A DNA stretch of 64,000 nucleotides, taken from Blastopirellula sediminis. Lineage in GTDB: Bacteria > Planctomycetota > Planctomycetia > Pirellulales > Pirellulaceae. This document shows positions 26,836 to 34,488 of this stretch, piece by piece. The notes beneath the pieces are model-generated. The model saw nothing but the letters and a program-made list of their open reading frames with translations. It ran no database searches and was not told the DNA's origin. The DNA is taken from contig NZ_JAJKFT010000010.1 of assembly GCF_020966755.1 (NCBI RefSeq), forward strand, positions 1,824,720 to 1,888,719, read 5' to 3'. Position numbers and translations under genes: made by a program. Positions within the stretch are counted from its first letter, which is position 1; every line of letters starts with the position of its first letter.

Positions 26836-27588
26836 CTACGGCTTTGCGCGATTCAGCATGGCTTGTACGCGGGCTTCTTCTTTTTCGAGTGCGGCTGCGG
26901 GGATCGGTATCGGCTGGAAGTTAGGATCTGGGGTGAGTTGTTCGTTGGCTGGAATCGTGCGCATTCGCAGGTTGCGATACCAGACGTCTTGGCCATGGTC
27001 TTGTAGATAGATCTTACCGCCGCGGCCGGTCAGATCGCCGCCGCGGATGCCCAGCAGTTCGACCTGCTTCGCCCACTTGGGGTCGGCGTAGTCGAAGGAG
27101 AGAACTCGCTCTTCGTTAAGCCAGTGTTCGATCACCGTTCCTTTGCAAATGATTCGAGCCGTGTTCCACTCGCCGAATGGATGTGCGACCCGCTTACTGG
27201 GCGCCATGCAGAAGAAGAGCGAAGCGGCCGATTGCCGCGGGTTTTCGCCATAAGGGCTATGCTCGTCGTCGAGGACCTGATATTCGACCTGACCTGGACG
27301 GTAATAGACTCCGCTGTTACATCCCTTCGAGACCTTCCAGTCGAACCGCAATTCAAAGTCGTCTGGCGCCGGGCCTGTAGCGTAGGTCAGGTCGCCTCCT
27401 TTACGCACGCGAGCAAACGCGCCGTCTTGTATTTCCCAGTTGCCGTTGTGTCGCCAGCCTGCAAAGCTTTTGCCGTCGAACAGCTTGACAAACCCGAGAT
27501 CTTTCTCTTCCGGCTCTAGCGCCCCTGCGGCACTTGGGAATGTTATTAGCAACACCGCAACGATGGCGAGCGATGATAAGACCTGCAT
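26836..27588 (-). CDS. DUF1080 (3-keto-disaccharide hydrolase-type) exported protein
   Basis: From the ATG at 27588 the protein has 250 residues with a Sec signal peptide (MQVLSSLAIVAVLL, cleavage near AAGALEP). One DUF1080 beta-sandwich domain follows (FVKLFDGKSFAGWRHNG to VWYRNLRMRTIP). DUF1080 proteins have a LamG-like fold, and some members hydrolyse 3-keto-glycosides. Here a sugar-related exported role is inferred from the neighbouring sulfatases. The frame continues upstream of the chosen start through a stretch that looks like a decayed Tat leader, so a start at 27660 or 27666 cannot be excluded. The gene converges with the second sulfatase with 77 nt between stops and no clear terminator. 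Confidence 0.85.
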   Translation of the reverse strand: MQVLSSLAIVAVLLITFPSAAGALEPEEKDLGFVKLFDGKSFAGWRHNGNWEIQDGAFARVRKGGDLTYATGPAPDDFELRFDWKVSKGCNSGVYYRPGQVEYQVLDDEHSPYGENPRQSAASLFFCMAPSKRVAHPFGEWNTARIICKGTVIEHWLNEERVLSFDYADPKWAKQVELLGIRGGDLTGRGGKIYLQDHGQDVWYRNLRMRTIPANEQLTPDPNFQPIPIPAAALEKEEARVQAMLNRAKP

Positions 27589-27666
27589 ATCAGTTTCCAG
27601 GAAATTGGTAAGTGATTTCGTCGCGTTCAAAAACGAGTGACGATCGATCGAGCGGTACATGGGCAT
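27589..27666 (-). pseudogene. Relic of a Tat-signal gene start in front of the DUF1080 gene
   Basis: Read on the minus strand, this stretch encodes MPMYRSIDRHSFLNATKSL, in frame with the DUF1080 gene. It resembles the N-terminus of the ceramidase-like protein at 47337 (PMNLPIDRRSFLKTSLRSS), but the twin arginine has become Arg-His. The DNA also aligns without gaps (27629-27685 with 47306-47362, about 75 percent). I read it as the decayed 5' end of a paralogous gene whose body was replaced by the DUF1080 gene. Alternatively it is still translated as an odd leader. Confidence 0.4.
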
Positions 27667-27772
27667 GCTTGGCGGAGAAGGGGGGCGATTAGAAGGAGAA
27701 GTTCTTATTGAAAGGCGTAGAGTTCGCAGCAAGCGGATTCAAGGTAAAAATCGCGAAATACGGAGCTCGTTG

Positions 27773-27852
27773 GCAACGTGCCGTCGCCATTCCTAGATTC
27801 ACCGGCGAAGCTTCATTTTATCGCGCTGGCGGCCCAAGTTCACCAGCGCCGC
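27773..27852. promoter_or_regulatory. Conserved non-coding element, copy A
   Basis: These 80 nt align without gaps to 47388-47467 with about 65 identities. Neither copy lies in a gene, and both sit in the gap between divergent genes. Conserved words are GCCGTCGCCATT, GGCGAAG, TTATCGC, AAGTTCACCA and CGCCGC. TCGCC at the start of the block can pair with GGCGA 15 nt later in both copies although the loop sequence differs, which hints at a structured RNA or a paired binding site. On the minus strand the GCGATAA-rich part could contribute a promoter. I do not recognise a named motif. Confidence 0.6.
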
Positions 27853-28007
27853 CAAAAAGCGTCGTCGCGCGGAGCAAGTTGTTTGTCGCTGCTCGCCTCA
27901 GCAGTCTCCTCAAAATAGGGTCCGTCACTCTACTTGACGAAGTAAGGTGGTGTTTCTCTTCGGCTTATGATAAAACGCCGACTTTCAAAGGATTGAAGCG
28001 AGATCCG

Positions 28008-28295
28008 ATGTTAACGGCAATTGCCTGCTATCTGCTCCTCGTCGCCGTCACGAGCGGAGCGGCCTTTGTGGCGTACTGGCTCGATAAGCGACTGGCCCAG
28101 AGCGGCGGCCGTCGTATCTCGGAGAAGAACCTGCTGTTGTTCGCCGTCGTCGGCGGCTGGCCGGGGGCTTTGGCCGCCCAGCAAGTTTTCCGTCACAAGA
28201 CGCAGAAGACCAGCTTTCAAATCAAGTTTTGGTTCGTCGTCGCGCTCCACTTTGGGTTAGTGGGGTTTGTCGCTTATACGATCTTGACGCAGTGA
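28008..28295 (+). CDS. DUF1294 family small membrane protein
   Basis: The ATG at 28008 gives a 95-residue protein with three hydrophobic segments. The DUF1294 hallmarks are present: a YWLDKRLAQSGGRRISEKNL loop, then VVGGWPGALAAQQVFRHKT and a final helix after KTSFQIKFW. In other bacteria this domain often follows a cold-shock domain; here it stands alone. Its function is unknown. The frame is open for another 100 codons upstream, but that part covers the conserved non-coding element and is not protein-like. GAAGCGAG upstream may serve as ribosome-binding site. Confidence 0.85.
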   Translation: MLTAIACYLLLVAVTSGAAFVAYWLDKRLAQSGGRRISEKNLLLFAVVGGWPGALAAQQVFRHKTQKTSFQIKFWFVVALHFGLVGFVAYTILTQ

Positions 28296-28436
28296 TTCTT
28301 CGGAGGCAGTCCGCCTGATAACGGTGCAACTTCCCGCATAGTCGACGCGGTAAAAATTGTGCCGTAACATTTCTCGCGCGGTTTCGCTTTGACGGGTAAC
28401 GAGGTCTTCTTCGAATTACCCGATAGGAGCGTTTCC

Positions 28437-28667
28437 ATGCTTAAGTTGTCAAAACGTTGGATGTTTGTCGTCGCCATTGGACAGGGCGTACTCTTCTCCA
28501 TGGCCCTGACCGGTTTGGTGAGATTCGGCTACTGGTTGAGCGACACGCCCATGTCGCAGGTCGCGGCCGACCGGTTGTTCGTGACAAGTAGCTTGCTAAC
28601 GGGCGCGTTGGCCGCCACGTTGTACGGGATCATGCTTAGACGCGCAGACGCCAAGTCGTCGGGCTGA
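28437..28667 (+). CDS. Small membrane protein of unknown function
   Basis: This 76-residue protein starts at an ATG with a good ribosome-binding site (TAGGAG, seven bases upstream). It has two hydrophobic segments (about residues 8-28 and 46-64) separated by a short polar loop, YWLSDTPMSQVAADR, and a basic tail, LRRADAKSSG. I do not recognise the family. It lies 141 nt after the DUF1294 gene and 88 nt before the glutamine synthetase-like gene, in the same direction. Nothing in the sequence indicates its role. Confidence 0.6.
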   Translation: MLKLSKRWMFVVAIGQGVLFSMALTGLVRFGYWLSDTPMSQVAADRLFVTSSLLTGALAATLYGIMLRRADAKSSG

Positions 28668-28755
28668 GGCGTGCAGGGCACATCTCTCCTAGGCGCTCGC
28701 GAAAGGGTATGATGGAGGCCGCTGGTTGCGACTCCCGAACCCGATCGAGGTGCAC

Positions 28756-30090
28756 ATGGACGGTGATTTCCTCCCTAGCCTGACCGACGAAATTCGCTTC
28801 GTCCGCGTCCTTTGGACCGATAACGCCAACGTTATCCGCGCCAAGGCGATCCACCGGCGCGCCTTGGCCAACTACACCAAACATGGCGTGGGGATCACTG
28901 CCGCGTCGCAGGCCATGCCGGCAATGTACGACGCCGTCATTCCCGAAAGCGGTCTGGGGCCAATTGGCGAGATCCGGCTTGTCCCTGACTTCGCCACGTT
29001 AACGCCGTTGCCGTACGCTCCCGGCCATGCCCGGGTGATGGGGGACCTTGTGCTTGACGGGGAGCCATGGACGCTTTGCCCGCGCGGCTTCCTGAGGAGG
29101 ATTGCCGCCGACGCTGCGCTTGACGGTTTTGAGGTGATGGCCGGCTTTGAGAACGAGTTCTTCCTCCTGCGGCCGACGCCTGATGGCGGCGTCGCTCCGG
29201 CCGATGACACGGTGTTCGCCGCCACGCTGTCGATGGACTTGGCTCGGCCGGTGATTGATGACATTGTCGAGGCGCTGCTGGCCCAGAACGTCCCGGTGGA
29301 GTTGTATTACCCCGAGTCAGGGCCGGGTCAGCACGAGCTTTCGGCGACCTACACGACGCTGACTCAGGCGGCCGATTGGCAAGTCGTCTTCCGCGAGACG
29401 GTACACGCGTGCGCCGCGCGGCATGGCCTCAAGGCAAGCTTTCTGCCGAAAGTCTACGCCGACAAGGCAGGCTGCGGCTGCCACCTTCACCTCAGCCTGT
29501 GGAAGGATGGCAAGAACATCTTCCCCGACCCGGCCGGACCTGGCGGGTTGTCGGAAACGGCTCGCTCTTTTTTGGCCGGCGTGCTGGAGCACCTGCCGGC
29601 GCTTGCGGCGGTGGTCGCGCCGAGCCCGAATTCGTACCGTCGGCTCCAGCCGCATTTCTGGAGCGGGGCGTATCGCTGCTGGGGTTTAGACAACCGCGAG
29701 GCCGCCGCTCGCGTGCCGAGTTGTCCCACCGGCAACGGCTCGACTCACTTTGAATTGAAAACCGTGGATGCGACTTCCAACCCGTATCTGGCGGCCGGTT
29801 GCGTCGTCGCCGCGGGGCTCGACGGAATTCGGCGGAAGTTGACGCTGTCGCCGCCGGTGCAAGTCGATCCCGGCTCACTGACCGATGCGGAACTGGCCGA
29901 ACGCAACATCGACGCGTTGCCGGCGAACCTCGGCGAAGCGATCAAAAGGCTGGCTGTCGACAAGGTGGTGACCGACGCGCTCGGGCCGGGCCTCGCGAAG
30001 TCGTTCCTGGCGGTGCGGCAGGCGGAGTGGGATGCGATGAAAGACTACCAACTTGATGACGAAGTCCGCCTGCTATTGGAGCGGTACTGA
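28756..30090 (+). CDS. Glutamine synthetase-like enzyme (FluG C-terminal type)
   Basis: The ATG at 28756 follows GAGG by five bases. The 444-residue protein has a short beta-grasp start (VRVLWTDNANVIRAKAI) and the GS catalytic domain. Metal/nucleotide motifs are visible: FENEFFLL, GPGQHELSA, CHLHLSLW, the NSYRRLQPHFWSGAYRCWG loop and FELKTVDATSNPYLA. This loop and the VDATSNPYLA variant are typical of GS-like ligases outside ammonia assimilation, such as gamma-glutamylamide synthetases and the C-terminal half of fungal FluG. The next gene overlaps by one base and encodes the matching FluG-N amidohydrolase. A ligase making or using a gamma-glutamyl or related amide is likely; the amine partner is unknown. 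Confidence 0.85.
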   Translation: MDGDFLPSLTDEIRFVRVLWTDNANVIRAKAIHRRALANYTKHGVGITAASQAMPAMYDAVIPESGLGPIGEIRLVPDFATLTPLPYAPGHARVMGDLVLDGEPWTLCPRGFLRRIAADAALDGFEVMAGFENEFFLLRPTPDGGVAPADDTVFAATLSMDLARPVIDDIVEALLAQNVPVELYYPESGPGQHELSATYTTLTQAADWQVVFRETVHACAARHGLKASFLPKVYADKAGCGCHLHLSLWKDGKNIFPDPAGPGGLSETARSFLAGVLEHLPALAAVVAPSPNSYRRLQPHFWSGAYRCWGLDNREAAARVPSCPTGNGSTHFELKTVDATSNPYLAAGCVVAAGLDGIRRKLTLSPPVQVDPGSLTDAELAERNIDALPANLGEAIKRLAVDKVVTDALGPGLAKSFLAVRQAEWDAMKDYQLDDEVRLLLERY

Positions 30091-31214
30091 TGGACCTGAT
30101 GGCGATCCCGGTTCTTGACCAGCACGCCCATAACCTCATCATGCCGGAGGCGGCGAGCCGAACGCCGTTCCGCGCCGCCTTTACTGAAGGCTACGACCCC
30201 GACATCATCGCCCACCACGCGCAGCACTCGCTCTTCTACCGCCGCAGCCTTCGCGAGATCGCCCAGCTGCTCGGCTGCGAACCGAACGAACAAGCAGTTC
30301 TAGCGCGACGGGACGAACTGGGGCTGGAGCAGTTGACCGCTCTCTGCTTCAACGCTGCGAACATGGAAGGGGTCCTAATCGACGACGGGCTCATGCCCGA
30401 TCAGATCCTGCCGCTCGATTGGCACCGACCGTTCGTCCCGGTTCATCGTCTGCTTCGGTTGGAAACGATGGCCGAAGAGATTGTTGGGGAGGCGGAGTCG
30501 TTCGATGACTTTCTTGCCAGGTTCCGGGCAGGCATCGATCCACCGCCGGCGGAGATGGTGGGCCTGAAGAGCATCATCGCCTACCGTAGCGGCCTCGACG
30601 TTCGCCCGACTTCGCTGGAGGATGCAAGGGCGAAGTTTGACGTCTGGAAGAGTAGCGGCCAAGGTCGGCGGCCGCGGCTGGTGGATAAGACGCTGCTCGA
30701 CTTTTTGCTGATGCAAGCGCTGGAACTCGCCGCGCGTCATGAGCTGCCGGTGCAGTTTCACACAGGCTTTGGCGATCCGGATCTCGACCTGCGCCTAGCT
30801 AACCCGCTGCATCTGCGTCCGATACTGGAGGACCGCCGATATCGAGGTGCGCCGATCGTGCTCCTACATGCGTCCTACCCCTACATGCGCGATGCGGGCT
30901 TCCTCGCTTCGGTCTATCCGCAGGTCTATCTTGACGTCGGCCTGGCGGTCCCGATGTTGAGCGTGTCGGGGATGGGCCGCGCTATGCGAGAACTGCTGGA
31001 GTTGGCCCCGATCAGCAAGTTGATGTACTCCTCCGACGCCCACCTGATTCCGGAACTATACTATCTCGCCGCGAAGTGGGGGCGGGTCGTGCTCGGGACA
31101 GTCCTCGAAGAGGCGGTAAGGGATTCCGATCTGACGGCGGCGGAAGCGGATGAAGTAGCGGAGGCGGTCCTGCGGGGCAACGCACGGGCGTTGTACCGCC
31201 TGAGCGTTTCGTGA
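30090..31214 (+). CDS. Amidohydrolase family protein (FluG N-terminal / MtN6 type)
   Basis: This 374-residue TIM-barrel amidohydrolase starts in a TGATG overlap with the GS-like gene, so translation of the two is coupled. Likely metal ligands are the H-x-H in LDQHAHNLIMPE, the His of PVQFHTGFGDPD, the His of IVLLHASYPYMRDAG and the Asp in YSSDAHLIPELYY. This order and spacing fit the FluG-N/nodulin MtN6-like group, which in plants and fungi is fused in front of a GS domain. Here the order is reversed and the genes are separate. It may hydrolyse the amide made by, or feeding, the GS-like enzyme. No transporter is adjacent. Confidence 0.85.
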   Translation: MDLMAIPVLDQHAHNLIMPEAASRTPFRAAFTEGYDPDIIAHHAQHSLFYRRSLREIAQLLGCEPNEQAVLARRDELGLEQLTALCFNAANMEGVLIDDGLMPDQILPLDWHRPFVPVHRLLRLETMAEEIVGEAESFDDFLARFRAGIDPPPAEMVGLKSIIAYRSGLDVRPTSLEDARAKFDVWKSSGQGRRPRLVDKTLLDFLLMQALELAARHELPVQFHTGFGDPDLDLRLANPLHLRPILEDRRYRGAPIVLLHASYPYMRDAGFLASVYPQVYLDVGLAVPMLSVSGMGRAMRELLELAPISKLMYSSDAHLIPELYYLAAKWGRVVLGTVLEEAVRDSDLTAAEADEVAEAVLRGNARALYRLSVS

Positions 31215-31236
31215 TGTCGCGTCCTGAGCAATACGC

Positions 31237-31884
31237 TCACTCTTCCGCAATCTTGCGATCTCTTTGTCGTTTGTGGACCGAGATCACATGGGCCATTTGC
31301 GTTGGAGAATCGAGTTCCAGCTTTTGAGCGATCTTCGAACGGTGGACGTCGACGGTTCTCGGGCTGATCGCGAGAGCGGCGGCGATTTGCTTGGTCACAA
31401 GGCCGTCGGCGATACAGCCAAAGACTTCCAGTTCTCGCGGCGAAAGTGTGGCGAGCCCCTCTGAAATTCGCGCTTCCTCCAGCGTCTCGCGATGATGGCG
31501 TTTCGCGCGTCGGGAGGCGTCATGAACGGAAGTCAACAGTTGCTCCCGGCCAAAGGGCTTCTCCAGAAAATCGACCACGCCCTGTTTCATCGCTTCAACG
31601 GCGGATTTGACGTCGCCATGACCGCTGATCATAACGACGGCGCTGCTGGAGACTCGTTGATTGAGTTCCTGGCAGAGGGAGAGGCCAGTCATGCCCGGCA
31701 ACAACAGGTCGACTACCACGCAGCAAGGAGATTTGGAATCGACGCGATCGAGAAACGTTTTGGCGTCGGCGAAGACCTGAACGGAATAGCCGACCGACGT
31801 AAGCGTCCATTCAATGGACTTACGCGTGTCGTCATTGTCTTCGACGACGTAGACAGCTCCTAGCGATAAGTCCTCGTCAATCAT
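31237..31884 (-). CDS. FixJ-type response regulator
   Basis: This 215-residue protein has an N-terminal receiver domain with phosphoacceptor Asp59 (CCVVVDLLLPG), acidic pocket near VEDNDD and the Lys in FLEKPFG. A C-terminal LuxR/FixJ helix-turn-helix follows (LSPRELEVFGCIADGL to SPRTVDVHRSKIAQKL). It overlaps the upstream kinase gene by 8 nt, a typical cognate pair. The kinase is FixL/DctB-like in its HisKA motif, and FixJ regulators activate sigma-70 promoters. The regulated genes cannot be read from the sequence. It converges with the amidohydrolase gene with only 22 nt between stops. Confidence 0.92.
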   Translation of the reverse strand: MIDEDLSLGAVYVVEDNDDTRKSIEWTLTSVGYSVQVFADAKTFLDRVDSKSPCCVVVDLLLPGMTGLSLCQELNQRVSSSAVVMISGHGDVKSAVEAMKQGVVDFLEKPFGREQLLTSVHDASRRAKRHHRETLEEARISEGLATLSPRELEVFGCIADGLVTKQIAAALAISPRTVDVHRSKIAQKLELDSPTQMAHVISVHKRQRDRKIAEE

Positions 31885-34225
31885 TTTGAACGTTCTCTGC
31901 CAAGGGTAAGCGGACTAGGAAGGTCGTTCCGTGCTCAGCGTCGGAAGTGCAATCGATTTTGCCGCCATGGTCTCGCAAAATCGATTGGCTAATCTTAAGC
32001 CCCATGCCAAGATTCGAAGGTTTCGTCGTGAAGAAGGGATCGAACAATCGGGACCTCGTTTCCGGAGTCATGCCGGGCCCGTTATCCTTGACCGATATTT
32101 CCACCTGTCGTTCTTCAATCGACCTTGCGCAAATCTCAATGCGAGCCAGGCGATTCTGGCCTGCTTGAGCTTCAATCGCGTTTCGGATCAGGTTCACGAC
32201 GACTTGCTGCAGTTGAATCGGGTTCGCCATCACCAATTGCGCCTCATCGCCGAGGTTCAGGCTATAGCTAACGCCAGTACATCGACATTCATGCCCCATG
32301 AACTGGAGAACTTCATGAATTACGTCGCGTACGTCGATGGTGATGCGAGTTTGCTCTTCCCGCATCGCAAACTCGCGCAGGCCGCGAATAACTTGCCCGC
32401 AGCGGGTCGCCAGGCCTGCGATATTTGCGAGCATGTCCGCTATTGCAGAATCATTCAGCGTCCCTTTCGAGATGCCGTCAGCGCCCCCTTCCGCGTAGAG
32501 TCGGATAGCGGAAAGGGGTTGATTTAATTCGTGAGCGATGCCTGCGGCCATTTCGCCCATCGTCGCAATCCGCGACGCATGGACGAGTTGACTGCGGAGC
32601 TCCTCCATCTGCGATTCCGCCATTTTCACGCTCGTGATGTCCGCATGGACGATAACGACCCGCTCCTGTCCCGGATATTGCGTACCTCGACTGAGAAACC
32701 ATTGCTGGCCGCTAGCCGACTGACAGCAGTGCTCCACCGTAAATTCTGAGCGGCGGCCGCGAAGGATGTCATCGATTCCTTGAGCCAACTGGGATGCGGA
32801 TTTGATGCCGATGGCGCCTGCACGACGGCAAAGTTCGAGATAGTTCGTACCTTTGGGCGCCGTATGCCAGTAAGTGCAACAGGAGGCGGCGAACTCCGTC
32901 CACGCTCGATTGACGTGCGAAATGATTCCCATTTCGTCGAGCACGGCGATTTCGGCGGAGAGGGCGTCCAAAGTCGAACGCGTGAAGTTCTCGCTTTCTC
33001 GGAGCAGCACTTCCGCTTGTTTTCGCTGGGAGATGTCGACCGCATAGGCGACGACGTTTACGATTTTCCCTTCGCTATCCAGGAGCGGCTCAAAGGAAAT
33101 GTCATGGGTTCGCAGCTCATTCAAACAACAGCGGATGTCGATCTCGAAGCGAAGCGATTGCCCGTCTTGGGCCTGCAATACCGCCGATCTTATCTGTTGG
33201 CTTGTGGTTCGACAGTGGGAGAACCATTCCGTATCCCAAAGCGCCTTACCCAGGACGTCATGCCGATTCACAACGTCCGACTTGAACGGCGTAGCGTTGA
33301 TCTCAATCAACCCGCCGTTGAGATCCAAGAGGCCGACGAACCCGTAGTGAGAATCGATGATCGACCGCATTCGGGCGTTGGCGACTTGGAGCGCTCTTTG
33401 CGTTTCAACCTGGGCGGTGACGTCCTGAACGGTCCCCATACAGCGAATGGGTTCCCCGTTGCAATCGATAAACGTCTTGCAGCGTTCGTTTACCCATTTG
33501 ACTTTGCCCGCTGACGTACGGATGCGGTGGGTGACCTCGTAAGACCTGGACTTGCCCAACGAGTCGAGGAAACTGTCGTTCACCAGGGCGCGATCATCCG
33601 GCACGACGAGGCTCAGAAAATACTCGTAATCGCCGCCAAATTCTTCGCGAGCCACTTCAAAAATATCGAAGACTTGATCCGACCATGTCAAAACGTTCCC
33701 CAGCAGATCAAGTTCCCAATTGCCAATCTTGGCGATCTCGTGCGATTCCTCCAGGCGCCGTTTGCTTTCGCACAGTTCCTGTTGAAGTTGAAAAACGTCG
33801 GACGTGGTTGGGGTCATATACAATGCGACGCTTGCGGATTCGTTCCGCCGAGCCTGAAGCCTGCGAGCGATGGCCTCAACAAAGAACGTCGTGCCCTGAC
33901 TGTGCCGCGCTTCGAGCGTCTCCGCCGAGTTTCCGGTCGTCATCGCTTCCTGAAGCAAGCCGTTGATCGCTTCGCCTTCCCGCCAAAGCTCACGGACTTC
34001 GCGTCCGATTAACCCGTTGGCGTCCTCGAAGCCCCACACGCTTGCCAACGCATGATTGAGGTATTTGATGGCGCCAAGTTCATTACAAATCAGGGTCGGA
34101 TAAGGAGAACAATCAAGGGCGAGCGAATCGCTTTCCTGCTGCAGCTGCTTGGAAGTCCTGATTCCACCAGGAAGCGTTTCCCGTGACATACGCAATTGGG
34201 TGTTGTTCGAGAAAGTCCGTTCCAA
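31877..34225 (-). CDS. Multi-PAS sensor histidine kinase (FixL-like)
   Basis: This 782-residue protein has about four PAS/PAC modules (around residues 25-150, 155-280, 280-405 and 405-530). HisKA follows with phosphoacceptor His in GEMAAGIAHELNQPLSAI, then a HATPase domain (N box VVVNLIRNAIEAQ, G boxes DNGPGM and GMGLKISQ). The TTG at 34225 is preferred to the ATG at 34189 because GGGGAGG lies five bases before it. No membrane segment is evident, so the sensor is cytoplasmic. The AHELNQPL motif groups it with FixL/DctB kinases. Haem or flavin binding in a PAS domain is possible, but no diagnostic residue could be confirmed. It is coupled to the FixJ-type regulator by an 8-nt overlap. Confidence 0.92.
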   Translation of the reverse strand: MERTFSNNTQLRMSRETLPGGIRTSKQLQQESDSLALDCSPYPTLICNELGAIKYLNHALASVWGFEDANGLIGREVRELWREGEAINGLLQEAMTTGNSAETLEARHSQGTTFFVEAIARRLQARRNESASVALYMTPTTSDVFQLQQELCESKRRLEESHEIAKIGNWELDLLGNVLTWSDQVFDIFEVAREEFGGDYEYFLSLVVPDDRALVNDSFLDSLGKSRSYEVTHRIRTSAGKVKWVNERCKTFIDCNGEPIRCMGTVQDVTAQVETQRALQVANARMRSIIDSHYGFVGLLDLNGGLIEINATPFKSDVVNRHDVLGKALWDTEWFSHCRTTSQQIRSAVLQAQDGQSLRFEIDIRCCLNELRTHDISFEPLLDSEGKIVNVVAYAVDISQRKQAEVLLRESENFTRSTLDALSAEIAVLDEMGIISHVNRAWTEFAASCCTYWHTAPKGTNYLELCRRAGAIGIKSASQLAQGIDDILRGRRSEFTVEHCCQSASGQQWFLSRGTQYPGQERVVIVHADITSVKMAESQMEELRSQLVHASRIATMGEMAAGIAHELNQPLSAIRLYAEGGADGISKGTLNDSAIADMLANIAGLATRCGQVIRGLREFAMREEQTRITIDVRDVIHEVLQFMGHECRCTGVSYSLNLGDEAQLVMANPIQLQQVVVNLIRNAIEAQAGQNRLARIEICARSIEERQVEISVKDNGPGMTPETRSRLFDPFFTTKPSNLGMGLKISQSILRDHGGKIDCTSDAEHGTTFLVRLPLAENVQND

Positions 34226-34292
34226 CGAACCTCCCCGGGAAGTGCGAGAAGAAGAGTAAGCGGCGGGGACCGTGTTTTTGTTGCGAAGTGTG

Positions 34293-34298
34293 ATTATA
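34293..34298 (-). promoter_or_regulatory. Possible -10 element for the FixL-like kinase operon
   Basis: On the minus strand a perfect TATAAT lies about 70 nt before the kinase start. No good -35 hexamer is found at 16-18 nt, so either an activator is required or the match is by chance. The gap between the two kinase genes (34226-34488) otherwise shows no gene or terminator. Confidence 0.3.
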
Positions 34299-34488
34299 GA
34301 CAGCCTTTAAGTCGGCGATACTCCGTAGTTTCTTTATGCGGATATTTCGTCAGACGTGTTGCCATTTTTGTGCACGTACGCGACCGATATTTGCGCAAAC
34401 GGAGATCGCGTCTCATTTCGGTTCTCCAAAATCGCTTAGCAACAAAAGTAATTTCGGGTGTCGGTTCGGCGGCCAGTCCAGTCAGCTA

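Noticed and set aside
27708-28007. N-terminal 100-codon extension of the DUF1294 protein
   Set aside because: It runs across the conserved non-coding element, is not protein-like, and the known family starts at the membrane helix after the ATG at 28008.
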